24,997 bases of DNA from a virus, in IMG/VR virus record IMGVR_UViG_3300006751_000119, positions 1 to 24,997 of that record. One strand, 5' to 3'. The notes under the pieces were generated by a model that was not told where the DNA came from, did not search any database, and saw nothing but the letters and a program-made list of their open reading frames with translations. This document shows, piece after piece, positions 16,340 through 23,382 of this stretch. How positions within the stretch are numbered: position 1 is the first letter of the stretch; each line of letters opens with the position of its first letter. The position numbers and the translations under genes were made by a program.

Positions 16340-17389
16340 CTAAAAGAATCCTCTCACTATATAAGGACCTCTTTTTCTAGAAGAAGCTCCTTTTTCCATT
16401 TGTTTTTTAAATAATCTCATAAAAAATTCTCTACCTTCCATATCTCTCATATCCTCAGAAAGTTTAGCTTTAACATAATAAACTACAGCTTGTGCTTGAT
16501 ATTCTGTTAAATCTAACTCAAAAGATTCATCTTCTAAAGCTTCTATACCTTCATATACAGATATTTGCTCATAAAATATATTATATATACTAACTGTATC
16601 ATTTCCTGCAGTTGTAACATTTGCTGCTGTAGATGTATAATCTCCATCGGCATCAATAGTTATTTGATTATTAACATTTAATGCTCCTGAATTAGATGTA
16701 TCACTTAAAGAAAATATTCCATTACCATCAGCATTAACAGCATTTTCCACAAATATATAAGATGTTCCTCTGTAATCCTGCGCATCTTTAAAAGCTTCAA
16801 TATCCATTTTTTGAGTATTTGTATCACCTATATAAAGTTCATCTGCAATATCAACTACAATATCAGTTAATACTGAAGGTTTTAAATTGCATTTAGTTTT
16901 TAATGTTAAAATACCAGTTGCTGACCCTGCAGATTTAACTTGATGAAGTCCAGACCATCTTCCAGAACCTGAAATATAAATCCAATCATCAGCTGCAAAT
17001 AAACTTGATAAGTCAGCTACATCACTAGCACCATAAGTAAATAATAATAAATTAGTACCATTAGATCCCCAACCTATAAATCTATGGAAATCAGAACCTT
17101 CTGTTAAAGTACTTTGAATATTAAATGTCGGAGTATAAGAGTACTCTATTTCAATTCCTTTTGAAATACTCTCAGTAGGACTAGTATATTTTTCATACAT
17201 AGTATCAGAAGTTGAACTTCCACTACTAGGTATCCATTGCCCTCCTGCTGCTTCACAAGTAGCCTTTGTTGTATATCCAGATAAAGTACAATGAGCTACC
17301 GCTAAGAAACCACTAGTAGAATGACTAGATTCTTCGACTATTGCAACTTTATTTCCTTTATTATAATATGCGTATCTTTTAAATGCCAT
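16340..17389 (-). CDS. Neck/adaptor-type structural protein, C-terminal partner with inserted domain (349 aa)
   Basis: I chose the ATG at 17389 because GAGG lies 6 bases before it and it overlaps the previous gene by only 11 bases; the frame stays open upstream to 17479. Residues 33-52 hold a small cysteine motif (HC...GYTTKATCEAAGGQW). Then comes a beta-rich middle (WGSNGTNLLLF...DDWIYISGSGRWSGLHQV), probably inserted. The C-terminus (EYQAQAVVYYVKAKLSEDMRD, then FKKQMEKG...RKRGP) is the helical end typical of head-tail adaptor proteins of marine podoviruses. With the 93-residue gene upstream it seems to make up a complete adaptor in two pieces. Function is inferred from these resemblances and from position. 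Confidence 0.77.
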   Translation of the reverse strand: MAFKRYAYYNKGNKVAIVEESSHSTSGFLAVAHCTLSGYTTKATCEAAGGQWIPSSGSSTSDTMYEKYTSPTESISKGIEIEYSYTPTFNIQSTLTEGSDFHRFIGWGSNGTNLLLFTYGASDVADLSSLFAADDWIYISGSGRWSGLHQVKSAGSATGILTLKTKCNLKPSVLTDIVVDIADELYIGDTNTQKMDIEAFKDAQDYRGTSYIFVENAVNADGNGIFSLSDTSNSGALNVNNQITIDADGDYTSTAANVTTAGNDTVSIYNIFYEQISVYEGIEALEDESFELDLTEYQAQAVVYYVKAKLSEDMRDMEGREFFMRLFKKQMEKGASSRKRGPYIVRGFF

Positions 17390-17660
17390 CTGTATCCTCT
17401 GTAAAAGGTTCATAAACTGATCTTGGAATGCTTCTATACTCACTATCACCATTTTCATGATTCTTACATCTAATATCAAGAATTTTCACAGCGTTATTAG
17501 GTAATTGGTAAAACCTTTTACCTGCCTCTATATCTATTCTAGTAGTTTCTACGTGAGTTTCAGAAGACATAGCTATTTCTTCTAAAGCTTCTTTTATATA
17601 AATAACTGCACGTCCAGTTTCAACTACGCCAGCTCTTTCCATTATATCTACAACTTTCAT
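17379..17660 (-). CDS. Head-tail adaptor N-terminal-type protein (93 aa)
   Basis: The order of elements matches the N-terminal half of phage adaptor or connector proteins: a helix (ERAGVVETGRAVIYIKEALEEI), the segment THVETTRIDI, then F/Y-x-L-P (RFYQLPNNAVKILDIRCKN), a Tyr-Leu-Pro turn followed by a strand that in known adaptors faces the portal. It ends at 17379, where the 349-residue gene begins with an 11-base overlap in another frame. The start ATG (17660) is one base after the upstream TAA and has no clear Shine-Dalgarno, so coupling is likely; an ATG at residue 7 is an alternative. Whether this is a free small protein or half of a split adaptor is discussed in the findings. Confidence 0.75.
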   Translation of the reverse strand: MKVVDIMERAGVVETGRAVIYIKEALEEIAMSSETHVETTRIDIEAGKRFYQLPNNAVKILDIRCKNHENGDSEYRSIPRSVYEPFTEDTDGI

Positions 17661-17661
17661 A

Positions 17662-18147
17662 TTAAGTCGCCACTATTAAAGTTTCTGCACCCACATGGTT
17701 ATCACCACTAATTAATATAAATGCACCAGTTATACCTAGTCTTGGAAAAGCAATAGCTTCTCCATTAACAAGTTCAGCTAAAATAACTCCATCACCAGAA
17801 ACTCCTGAAGTTGCTGAACCATCTATTGCTACTTTTAATGTATCTGCAGCTGCTGAAGCGTTTGTTGTACCAAATAAATACCCTGTATGTTTAATATATA
17901 CTAAATCAGTATTAGTATCAAATGATAGTATTGATCCATTAGAAGTAACAGCTGTATTAACTCCGTCAGCCCATCCACCTGCAATTGTTGTGTCTCCGCT
18001 ATTAGATGTTATTTCTCCACTACCGCCTAAACTTCTTCTAACATTTTCATTAATAACTTCAATTTCTTGATTTACACCATCAGCAGCATCCATTAATATT
18101 TTAGGCGTAACTGATACCGCAAATGATGTTTTATTTGTATTTGCCAC
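17662..18147 (-). CDS. Beta-sandwich virion protein candidate (161 aa, GTG start)
   Basis: GTG at 18147 follows immediately on the upstream TAA; AGGAGA sits 6 bases upstream, so the GTG is well supported. The C-terminal half matches the 174-residue protein at 15815-16339 (YIKH, AADTLKVAIDG, SGDGV, GEAIAF, ISGD). The N-terminus (FAVSVTPKILMDAADGVNQEIEVINENVRRSL) resembles a virion attachment helix-strand region. Low-charge Thr/Ser/Gly/Val-rich composition fits an all-beta structural protein. Its place between the neck protein and the adaptor suggests a head-tail joining or decoration role; this is inference. Confidence 0.74.
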   Translation of the reverse strand: MANTNKTSFAVSVTPKILMDAADGVNQEIEVINENVRRSLGGSGEITSNSGDTTIAGGWADGVNTAVTSNGSILSFDTNTDLVYIKHTGYLFGTTNASAAADTLKVAIDGSATSGVSGDGVILAELVNGEAIAFPRLGITGAFILISGDNHVGAETLIVAT

Positions 18148-19716
18148 TTATTGTCTCCTTTTTTGCTGCGCTTTTTGTGCTCTATCAGGACTTACCATAA
18201 ATTGAAAAGCAGCATCATATTGTTGTTGTAATTTCATAGATCTTTGATGATATAAATCAATGTCCATTTTCACTTTTTGTACTTCTGCTGAATATTTTTG
18301 TGTTTCAGCTGATAATTTACTTACTTCTTGAACCTCTCTATTAACTTCAGCAGAATAAGCACTTAATTCTGCTTGGTACTTCTGAATAGTTTGATCTTCA
18401 TCTTTTGATGATAACTGAGCATTTTGAACAGCTTTTTGAAACTCAATTTGATATTGAGCGTTTTCTTTATTAAATAGATTTAAATTATTTTGCAAATCTG
18501 CTGAATATTTCTGTGTAGAAGTTGTTCTATTAATTTGCCATAACTGCAATTCTTTTTGAAAATTTTGTGTGTATTCTTGGACTTCTTTATTAACATTAGC
18601 TGTATAAACTGAAAGTTCAGCCTGATATTTTTGAATAGCCTGGTTATCGTCTCCAGCAGACAATTGAGCATTCTGTATAGATCTTTGAAGTTCTGCTTGA
18701 TATTCTGCATTTTCTTTATTAAATGTATTTAAATTATTCTGCATATTTTGTTGATACTCTTGTATTTGCCCTCCAATAACTTGCATTCTTGAAGCAACCA
18801 TTTCAGAATCTTCTTCTGTATTAAGCCAAGTATTAGCATCTGAAAAATCAGGAGCCACTGCAGGTTGAACATAAGTAGGTGCTGTTGTAGTAAACGATAT
18901 AGAATTATCTGATATCGAAGGAGGTACTGGAGGAAGTGCACTGATAGATAAATCACTAATACTAGGAGCAGCATCTAAAGCTAATACAGGAGTTTCATAA
19001 GTAGGAGCTGATTGACTAAAAGATAAAGAATTACTACTTAAAGTAGGAACTGCTGGTAATACTGGAGTTCTAAGAGTTATAGAACTTAAAGCACTCGGCA
19101 TACTATGAGCTGCACTTACTAATTTATCTAAAACTTTTATAGAAGCATATAAAAGAACTAAAAATACTTTATTTTGAGGAAACCAACCTATATCATCATG
19201 CAAAACAGTTAATTGTCTGCCCTCTGAATTTTCAGGGAATTGATTTACAGCATAAACTTTACCTCTATTACCAGTAGTACTAAGCCTATTAGGAACTGGA
19301 AAAATCTCAATTACTTTATTATCAAGAGTATATACAGGATTAAATGCAGATGCATAATGTATACTACTTTTATCAGTAACTCTTGACTTTAAATCTGGAC
19401 TAATAAATCTACAAGCTCTCCAATCATTTGAAGTCCCAGATTCTCTAACAACATTAACTACTCTACCAACATCAAACTTATTTATTTCTGTATTGCTACT
19501 TGTAATATATGCTTTAGTAAATTGAAATGTATCTTCTGGAGCAAGTTCTTTCATTCTATTTGTAATTTCTAAAACTCCATCTCTAAGATAAATTGAAGCT
19601 TGATCCTCTGTGGGATCTGAACTTATAGTAACTCCAGTTAGAGCTTCTATTTTAGTTTTAAAACTTACAGGTGTAGCAAAATTATCACCACCTAATTCTT
19701 CGTATTCTAAACTCAT
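18148..19716 (-). CDS. Neck/tail structural protein with duplicated coiled-coil domain (522 aa)
   Basis: ATG at 19716 follows AAAGGAATAA. Residues 1-205 are a globular domain (KIEALTGV, YLRDGVLEITNRM, WRACRFISPDL, FPQNKVFLVLLYASIKVLDKL) resembling structural proteins encoded beside the neck genes of marine podoviruses. Residues about 206-292 are Pro/Ser-rich with a repeated unit (NSLSFSQSAPTY at 229 and NSISFTTTAPTY at 271). Residues 305-500 are Gln/Asn-rich coiled coil with a 62-residue segment repeated at an 83-residue offset (NNLNTFNKENAEYQ at 327, NNLNLFNKENAQYQ at 410). The long coil could be a whisker or collar fibre; that is inference. The upstream hairpin may affect its expression. 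Confidence 0.78.
   Translation of the reverse strand: MSLEYEELGGDNFATPVSFKTKIEALTGVTISSDPTEDQASIYLRDGVLEITNRMKELAPEDTFQFTKAYITSSNTEINKFDVGRVVNVVRESGTSNDWRACRFISPDLKSRVTDKSSIHYASAFNPVYTLDNKVIEIFPVPNRLSTTGNRGKVYAVNQFPENSEGRQLTVLHDDIGWFPQNKVFLVLLYASIKVLDKLVSAAHSMPSALSSITLRTPVLPAVPTLSSNSLSFSQSAPTYETPVLALDAAPSISDLSISALPPVPPSISDNSISFTTTAPTYVQPAVAPDFSDANTWLNTEEDSEMVASRMQVIGGQIQEYQQNMQNNLNTFNKENAEYQAELQRSIQNAQLSAGDDNQAIQKYQAELSVYTANVNKEVQEYTQNFQKELQLWQINRTTSTQKYSADLQNNLNLFNKENAQYQIEFQKAVQNAQLSSKDEDQTIQKYQAELSAYSAEVNREVQEVSKLSAETQKYSAEVQKVKMDIDLYHQRSMKLQQQYDAAFQFMVSPDRAQKAQQKRRQ
18322..18756 (-). repeat. Direct repeat encoding coiled-coil segments
   Basis: Two in-frame segments (about 18571-18756 and 18322-18507, 249 bases apart) encode near-identical 62-residue coiled-coil units of the 522-residue protein; NLN-FNKENA-YQ, QNAQLS and IQKYQAELS recur at matching positions. 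Many codons differ, so the duplication looks old rather than a recent slippage. Confidence 0.8.
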
Positions 19717-19735
19717 TTATTCCTTTAGTCTAACC

Positions 19736-19769
19736 CACCCCCCTGAGAGAACACACTATCAGGGAGGCG
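19736..19769 (-). ncRNA. mRNA stem-loop after the decoration genes
   Basis: In the minus-strand transcript CGCCUCCCUGA pairs with UCAGGGGGGUG (11 pairs, two of them G-U) around a 12-base loop. On the plus strand the two G-U pairs become A-C mismatches, so the fold suits the transcribed strand. It lies in the 76-base gap between the second decoration gene and the 522-residue neck gene. No U-run follows, so it is not a standard intrinsic terminator; a processing or RNA-stability role is more likely. The gap otherwise holds only the downstream AAAGGA ribosome binding site. Confidence 0.6.
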
Positions 19770-19792
19770 AGTCATTATTTATTTACCAGTCA

Positions 19793-20215
19793 TTAACTTA
19801 TAGTTATGCCTGCAGCTACTTTGCCTAAGCCGCCAATTATATACCAAGCAGAACCATCACATACTAATTTAAACCAATCGCCAGCAACTGCCTGACCATC
19901 AACAAAATTAATTTGCGTATCTGTTCCATCTGAAGTATCAGCTGTAGAATCTGCACCAGTATCTACACTACCAAGAATGTAGTCTGATGAAGAAGCAGAA
20001 GACACAACATAATTAGCGCCCGAAGGAGCAGTTTTTACCACAACAGTAACAGTCCATCCTGCATTACCAGAACAAGCAGGTAAAGTAGTTGTAAAAGCTC
20101 CAGCTAAGTCTAAAAAAAAGACCTTACCACTATCGCCTTGTCCTAACGTACTTGCTGCTGTTAAGGATTCGCAATGATTTCCAGCCCAGCCATGACTTGC
20201 ACCTAATTTAGCCAT
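19793..20215 (-). CDS. Capsid decoration protein candidate (140 aa)
   Basis: ATG at 20215 follows TAGGAGGTAGATA, an unusually strong ribosome binding site that suggests high expression. The sequence reads as an all-beta domain: DSGKVFFLDLAGAFTTTLPA, WTVTVVVKTAPSGANYVV, then INFVDGQAVAGDWFKLVCDG and WYIIGG. The pattern LP...G....V.V..A..G and GD...L.CDG..WY..GG is common to small decoration or head-fibre proteins of marine phages. The preceding 202-residue protein has a looser version of the same order of elements. Located second after the capsid gene. The decoration role is inferred from pattern and position. Confidence 0.78.
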   Translation of the reverse strand: MAKLGASHGWAGNHCESLTAASTLGQGDSGKVFFLDLAGAFTTTLPACSGNAGWTVTVVVKTAPSGANYVVSSASSSDYILGSVDTGADSTADTSDGTDTQINFVDGQAVAGDWFKLVCDGSAWYIIGGLGKVAAGITIS

Positions 20216-20225
20216 TATCTACCTC

Positions 20226-20834
20226 CTATACTGCTGATGTAGCAAATGTAGCATTCACTGCACATGAACCTAACTCAGAACCCCTGAAGCCAAGCTTCCA
20301 GTATCCTTTTTCTTCACAGAACCACACAAGCTCTGCTCCGATGTTAGATTGATTATTACTAGCGGTTGAAGCTATTACTAGAGTATTATGAGTTCTAGCA
20401 GTAGTTACAATAGTACCACCACCAGTCGCTACTGCTTGTACCCAGCTTTGTAGACGATTTGGCTTCATTAATTGCCCATCACCATTATTTTCTACAGTCA
20501 ACATTAGAGTACCTTGATCATAATAGTCCCCACTAGCAGTTGTAAACGTAATTGATTGACCACCATCAGCTTGAGCATTAAATCTAAACACAACTAATGC
20601 GCCTACAGTTGCAGAAGGGAGCACCATTGCTGCTGCTGCACCGTCTCCGTCCCATAAACTACCATTAACATGTCCTTCTTTTAATGTGTAACCTGTATCT
20701 GTAGCGGCATCAGCTTTAGCTTCATAACCAAGATGAGCCCAATCCCAGCTTAAATAAGCTAGTTTGTTTTTTAGCATTTTTGCATTTCCTAAGATACTAT
20801 CAAAGGAATTTTGTCCATATAAAGGATTAGCCAT
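20226..20834 (-). CDS. Capsid decoration protein candidate (202 aa)
   Basis: ATG at 20834 lies 14 bases after the capsid stop and follows AAGGGGGATATGAATA. After a short helical N-terminus (ILGNAKMLKNKLAYLSWDW) comes an all-beta domain: MVLPSATVGALVVFRFN, GQSITFTTASGDYYDQG, then ELVWFCEEKGYWKLGFRG. The order of elements (LP...G...V.F, ..SI.F...S.DYY.QG, ...C....W...G) parallels the 140-residue protein that follows. It has an extra C-terminal tail (SCAVNATFATSAV). No enzyme motif. A gene directly after the major capsid gene usually encodes a decoration or stabilising protein; this is inferred. Confidence 0.76.
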   Translation of the reverse strand: MANPLYGQNSFDSILGNAKMLKNKLAYLSWDWAHLGYEAKADAATDTGYTLKEGHVNGSLWDGDGAAAAMVLPSATVGALVVFRFNAQADGGQSITFTTASGDYYDQGTLMLTVENNGDGQLMKPNRLQSWVQAVATGGGTIVTTARTHNTLVIASTASNNQSNIGAELVWFCEEKGYWKLGFRGSELGSCAVNATFATSAV

Positions 20835-20848
20835 TATTCATATCCCCC

Positions 20849-22408
20849 TTACGTCCACAGAGCGTGAGTCTCAGGACAACACCACTCCATGCCAGCTTCA
20901 GTTAAGATTTGATCTACTCTACGATCGACTCCTGAGTTCTCTAATGTCTGAACCCCTACGTAGACTGAAGTATCTCTGTTAATACCATTACCAACCAATG
21001 GTCTATATGCAGCATATTTCATATTGATACCTAACATTTTAACATTAGTACCATCTAAGTGAACATTTCTTGCTACATTCATATCACCATATACAGTTGA
21101 TATAGTTGTAATATCAATACCAAACACTTTTTTCTTACCAGCTATAGAGAAATCTGCTCTATAATTAGGCGAGATTTCAATATTATTAGCAAAGTATCCA
21201 GATAATTTATGCAACCAATTGTAAACTGCTGTAGAACAGAAGAATACAGTTGAACCTGCATTGTTGTATCTAGGATCTAACATTGCTGATAAATCATCCA
21301 AGAATGAATCTTGTGTTTTAGTAGCTGTATTTAAACTAAAAGAGTTACCATAAGTTGAAATAAAGTTAACAGCACCTTCTGTTGTGTTCACGCCACTTGT
21401 AGTAGCTTGAGAACCAAACAATAATGCGTTTTCAATATCCCATTTATGTTCAATTAGTTTTTCTTTCCAGATTCGAGCCCATTCGTTACCTTCATATTTT
21501 AAAACTGTAGCTCTATCAGTATTATTCATCACTGCTGAAGTTTTGAATATCTGAGTTTGACCATAGTTTGTAGAATATGGTTGGTCTGCCCAAGTTTCTG
21601 GATAACCAGTACCAACACCATGTGCTGACCCAACTACATAACATTTAAAGCTTTCCATAAATTCTGAAGACTTTGTTGTTGTAGTTACAGTAGCATCATA
21701 TGCTAAACCAGCCGCAGAATCATCTGTTATATCAGAACTAGCTACTGCATTTGTAAAAAATACAGCTGAACCAGAACCCTTAACACATGTTGCATTCACA
21801 ACAGCTTTGTTAACACCAGTAGCTGCTGCTGAAGAACTTTCTGGTAATGTATCAAGATCTACACTATTAACTTTCCATAGTGAATAACCTGAAACTGTAC
21901 CAGCATCTGCATTAGCTGCTGTTGATCCATGTGGTATTTTAATTATCTGACCAGGTATAAAGAACTTTGGTTGAGTTCCTTCTGCACCTTCGTAATAGTC
22001 AACAGCTTGTCCATATATATTTTGCATATTACCGTCATTATTGTAATCGGTAAAGAATGAAAATGTATATACATTACCTGCTGCAGGAGTCCCAGTTGTT
22101 GAGGGATCTGTTGCAGGTATAGATATTGCTGCAGTACTAAAGTCAGACATATAAGCATAACGCTTAGTATAAGACGATCTTTTTTCAGTAAATTTGAAAG
22201 TAGGATCATCTGTAGCTTTTTTAGAAACCATGCTTAGAAATCTAAAGAATGGATCTTGCGACAACGCTAATTCTGATACATAGTTACCGAAGTTATATTT
22301 TCTTCGTAACGCACCAGTATTATACGTGGAAGCAGTAGATCCAGTCAGAGCATTTCTACCTTGGCCACTATATAGGCTATTACCGCCTATAGTATTACTA
22401 TCTGCCAT
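20849..22408 (-). CDS. Major capsid protein, HK97-fold type (519 aa)
   Basis: ATG at 22408 follows CAAGGAGATAAA. It sits directly after scaffold and portal and is followed by decoration genes, the normal place for the major capsid protein. Recognisable segments are the N-terminal arm and first conserved part (YNFGNYVSELALSQDPFFRF, residues 38-57; KFTEKRSSYTKRYAYM, 72-87), the middle helix (KYEGNEWARIWKEKLIEHKW, 304-323, then NALLFGS), and the C-terminal shell part ending MEWCCPETHALWT with adjacent cysteines at 510-511. Residues about 95-245 are a Ser/Thr/Ala-rich beta region that looks like an inserted surface domain. It resembles coat proteins of the SU10-related marine podovirus type, by eye only. 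Confidence 0.9.
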   Translation of the reverse strand: MADSNTIGGNSLYSGQGRNALTGSTASTYNTGALRRKYNFGNYVSELALSQDPFFRFLSMVSKKATDDPTFKFTEKRSSYTKRYAYMSDFSTAAISIPATDPSTTGTPAAGNVYTFSFFTDYNNDGNMQNIYGQAVDYYEGAEGTQPKFFIPGQIIKIPHGSTAANADAGTVSGYSLWKVNSVDLDTLPESSSAAATGVNKAVVNATCVKGSGSAVFFTNAVASSDITDDSAAGLAYDATVTTTTKSSEFMESFKCYVVGSAHGVGTGYPETWADQPYSTNYGQTQIFKTSAVMNNTDRATVLKYEGNEWARIWKEKLIEHKWDIENALLFGSQATTSGVNTTEGAVNFISTYGNSFSLNTATKTQDSFLDDLSAMLDPRYNNAGSTVFFCSTAVYNWLHKLSGYFANNIEISPNYRADFSIAGKKKVFGIDITTISTVYGDMNVARNVHLDGTNVKMLGINMKYAAYRPLVGNGINRDTSVYVGVQTLENSGVDRRVDQILTEAGMEWCCPETHALWT

Positions 22409-22431
22409 TTTATCTCCTTGTTAGAGTTAAA

Positions 22432-22464
22432 GTTTGGACAGATTAAAAAATTATCTACCCAAAC
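22432..22464 (-). ncRNA. mRNA stem-loop ahead of the capsid gene
   Basis: In the minus-strand transcript GUUUGGGUAGAU pairs with AUCUGUCCAAAC (12 pairs, two of them G-U) around a 9-base loop containing six U. On the plus strand two pairs become A-C mismatches. The stem includes the scaffold stop codon and ends 14 bases before the AAGGAG of the capsid gene. It could be a processing or stability element or could reduce scaffold-to-capsid read-through. There is no U-run after the stem, so a terminator is unlikely. Confidence 0.6.
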
Positions 22465-23354
22465 AAGTTATCTACGCTATCATTATTGCCAAGGATACTA
22501 TTAAATACATCTCTTTCTTCAGAGACAGTTTCTCCTTGACTGTTAGCTCCACTAGCAGACTTGGGTATATTCCTAACATTTCTCATTTGATCCATCATTT
22601 CTTGCTTTGTATTAGAAGCAACATTTTTAGCAACTTTATTTTGATTTAAAATAACATTTATATCATCTAAAGTCATAACATGCTGTTTAGCATCAGCTTT
22701 AAAAGCTTCAAACTGCTCTTCATTCATATTATGTTTTGCTTTAAACTCAGCCTCTTGTTGCTCTTTTTGTTTAGCAATATAGATTTGTTGAGCTCTTTGC
22801 TGTTCTGTTTCAACCATTTCTCCAACTCTTGATTGAACTAACTTATCTACGTGAGCATTCATAAGTTTAGCACTATCAGAATCTGGATCGGTCATCGCTT
22901 CTTGTTGATCGAAAACAAAATCTTCATCAAGTTTTAATTCATTTTGAATTGATTTTGCAGGCTCTCCGCCTTGAACCAAATAGTTACGAACATGATCTAC
23001 AAGTCCACTATCATTTTTCATAGCATCAAGAACAGGCACAAATTGTTCAACCTCTTTGTATCTGTCTCTCCACTTCACGGCCTCTCTACTACTGTCAGTA
23101 TATCGTTTTTCCCAGTCTGTGCCGCGATTAGACTGTTCCGCCACTCTATTGGAGCCTTCTTCATTATTAGCGCGGGTTACCTGTTCGGGACCGCTTTCTT
23201 GAATTGGGGTTGCCTCAGTGTCTACTATTCCACCATTAACTTGGTCATCAAGATCACTAAAGAAGTTCTCGGAGCCTGAATCAGATCTAGCTTCAGCAGC
23301 GTCTAAAGAATCTGCTTGCATACCAATCTCAGGGTTACCTTGTGTTTCTTCCAT
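22455..23354 (-). CDS. Capsid assembly scaffolding protein (299 aa)
   Basis: ATG at 23354 follows AAAAGGAGAAATC. The protein lies between portal and major capsid genes, is very acidic at the N-terminus (ENFFSDLDDQVNGG), and is Gln/Glu-rich and helical in the middle (QRAQQIYIAKQKEQQEAEFK), as expected of a scaffold that fills the procapsid and is then removed. Near the end comes a short basic helix (KNVASNTKQEMMDQMRNVRN), followed by an acidic tail ending VDNLFG; podovirus scaffolds use C-terminal helices to bind coat protein, so this part is the probable capsid-binding end. No protease motif is present. Function is assigned from composition, length and position rather than from sequence identity. 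Confidence 0.85.
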   Translation of the reverse strand: MEETQGNPEIGMQADSLDAAEARSDSGSENFFSDLDDQVNGGIVDTEATPIQESGPEQVTRANNEEGSNRVAEQSNRGTDWEKRYTDSSREAVKWRDRYKEVEQFVPVLDAMKNDSGLVDHVRNYLVQGGEPAKSIQNELKLDEDFVFDQQEAMTDPDSDSAKLMNAHVDKLVQSRVGEMVETEQQRAQQIYIAKQKEQQEAEFKAKHNMNEEQFEAFKADAKQHVMTLDDINVILNQNKVAKNVASNTKQEMMDQMRNVRNIPKSASGANSQGETVSEERDVFNSILGNNDSVDNLFG

Positions 23355-23382
23355 GATTTCTCCTTTTATTCTAGTTTATAGT

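Noticed and set aside
17375-17400. Programmed frameshift joining the 93- and 349-residue adaptor-like proteins.
   Set aside because: The required shift would be +1 (or -2), no typical slippery heptamer is present, and the second gene has its own ATG and GAGG site.
17390-17479. Longer start at 17479 for the 349-residue neck protein.
   Set aside because: It would overlap the adaptor-like gene by about 100 bases without a ribosome binding site; the ATG at 17389 has one.
19736-19769. Intrinsic terminator after the decoration genes.
   Set aside because: The stem is not followed by a U-run and the downstream gene starts 20 bases later with its own ribosome binding site; kept as a stem-loop of other function.
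19726-19776. A 16-codon minus-strand frame (MTRLPDSVFSQGGGLD) across the stem-loop.
   Set aside because: No ribosome binding site, and its codons are explained by the hairpin.
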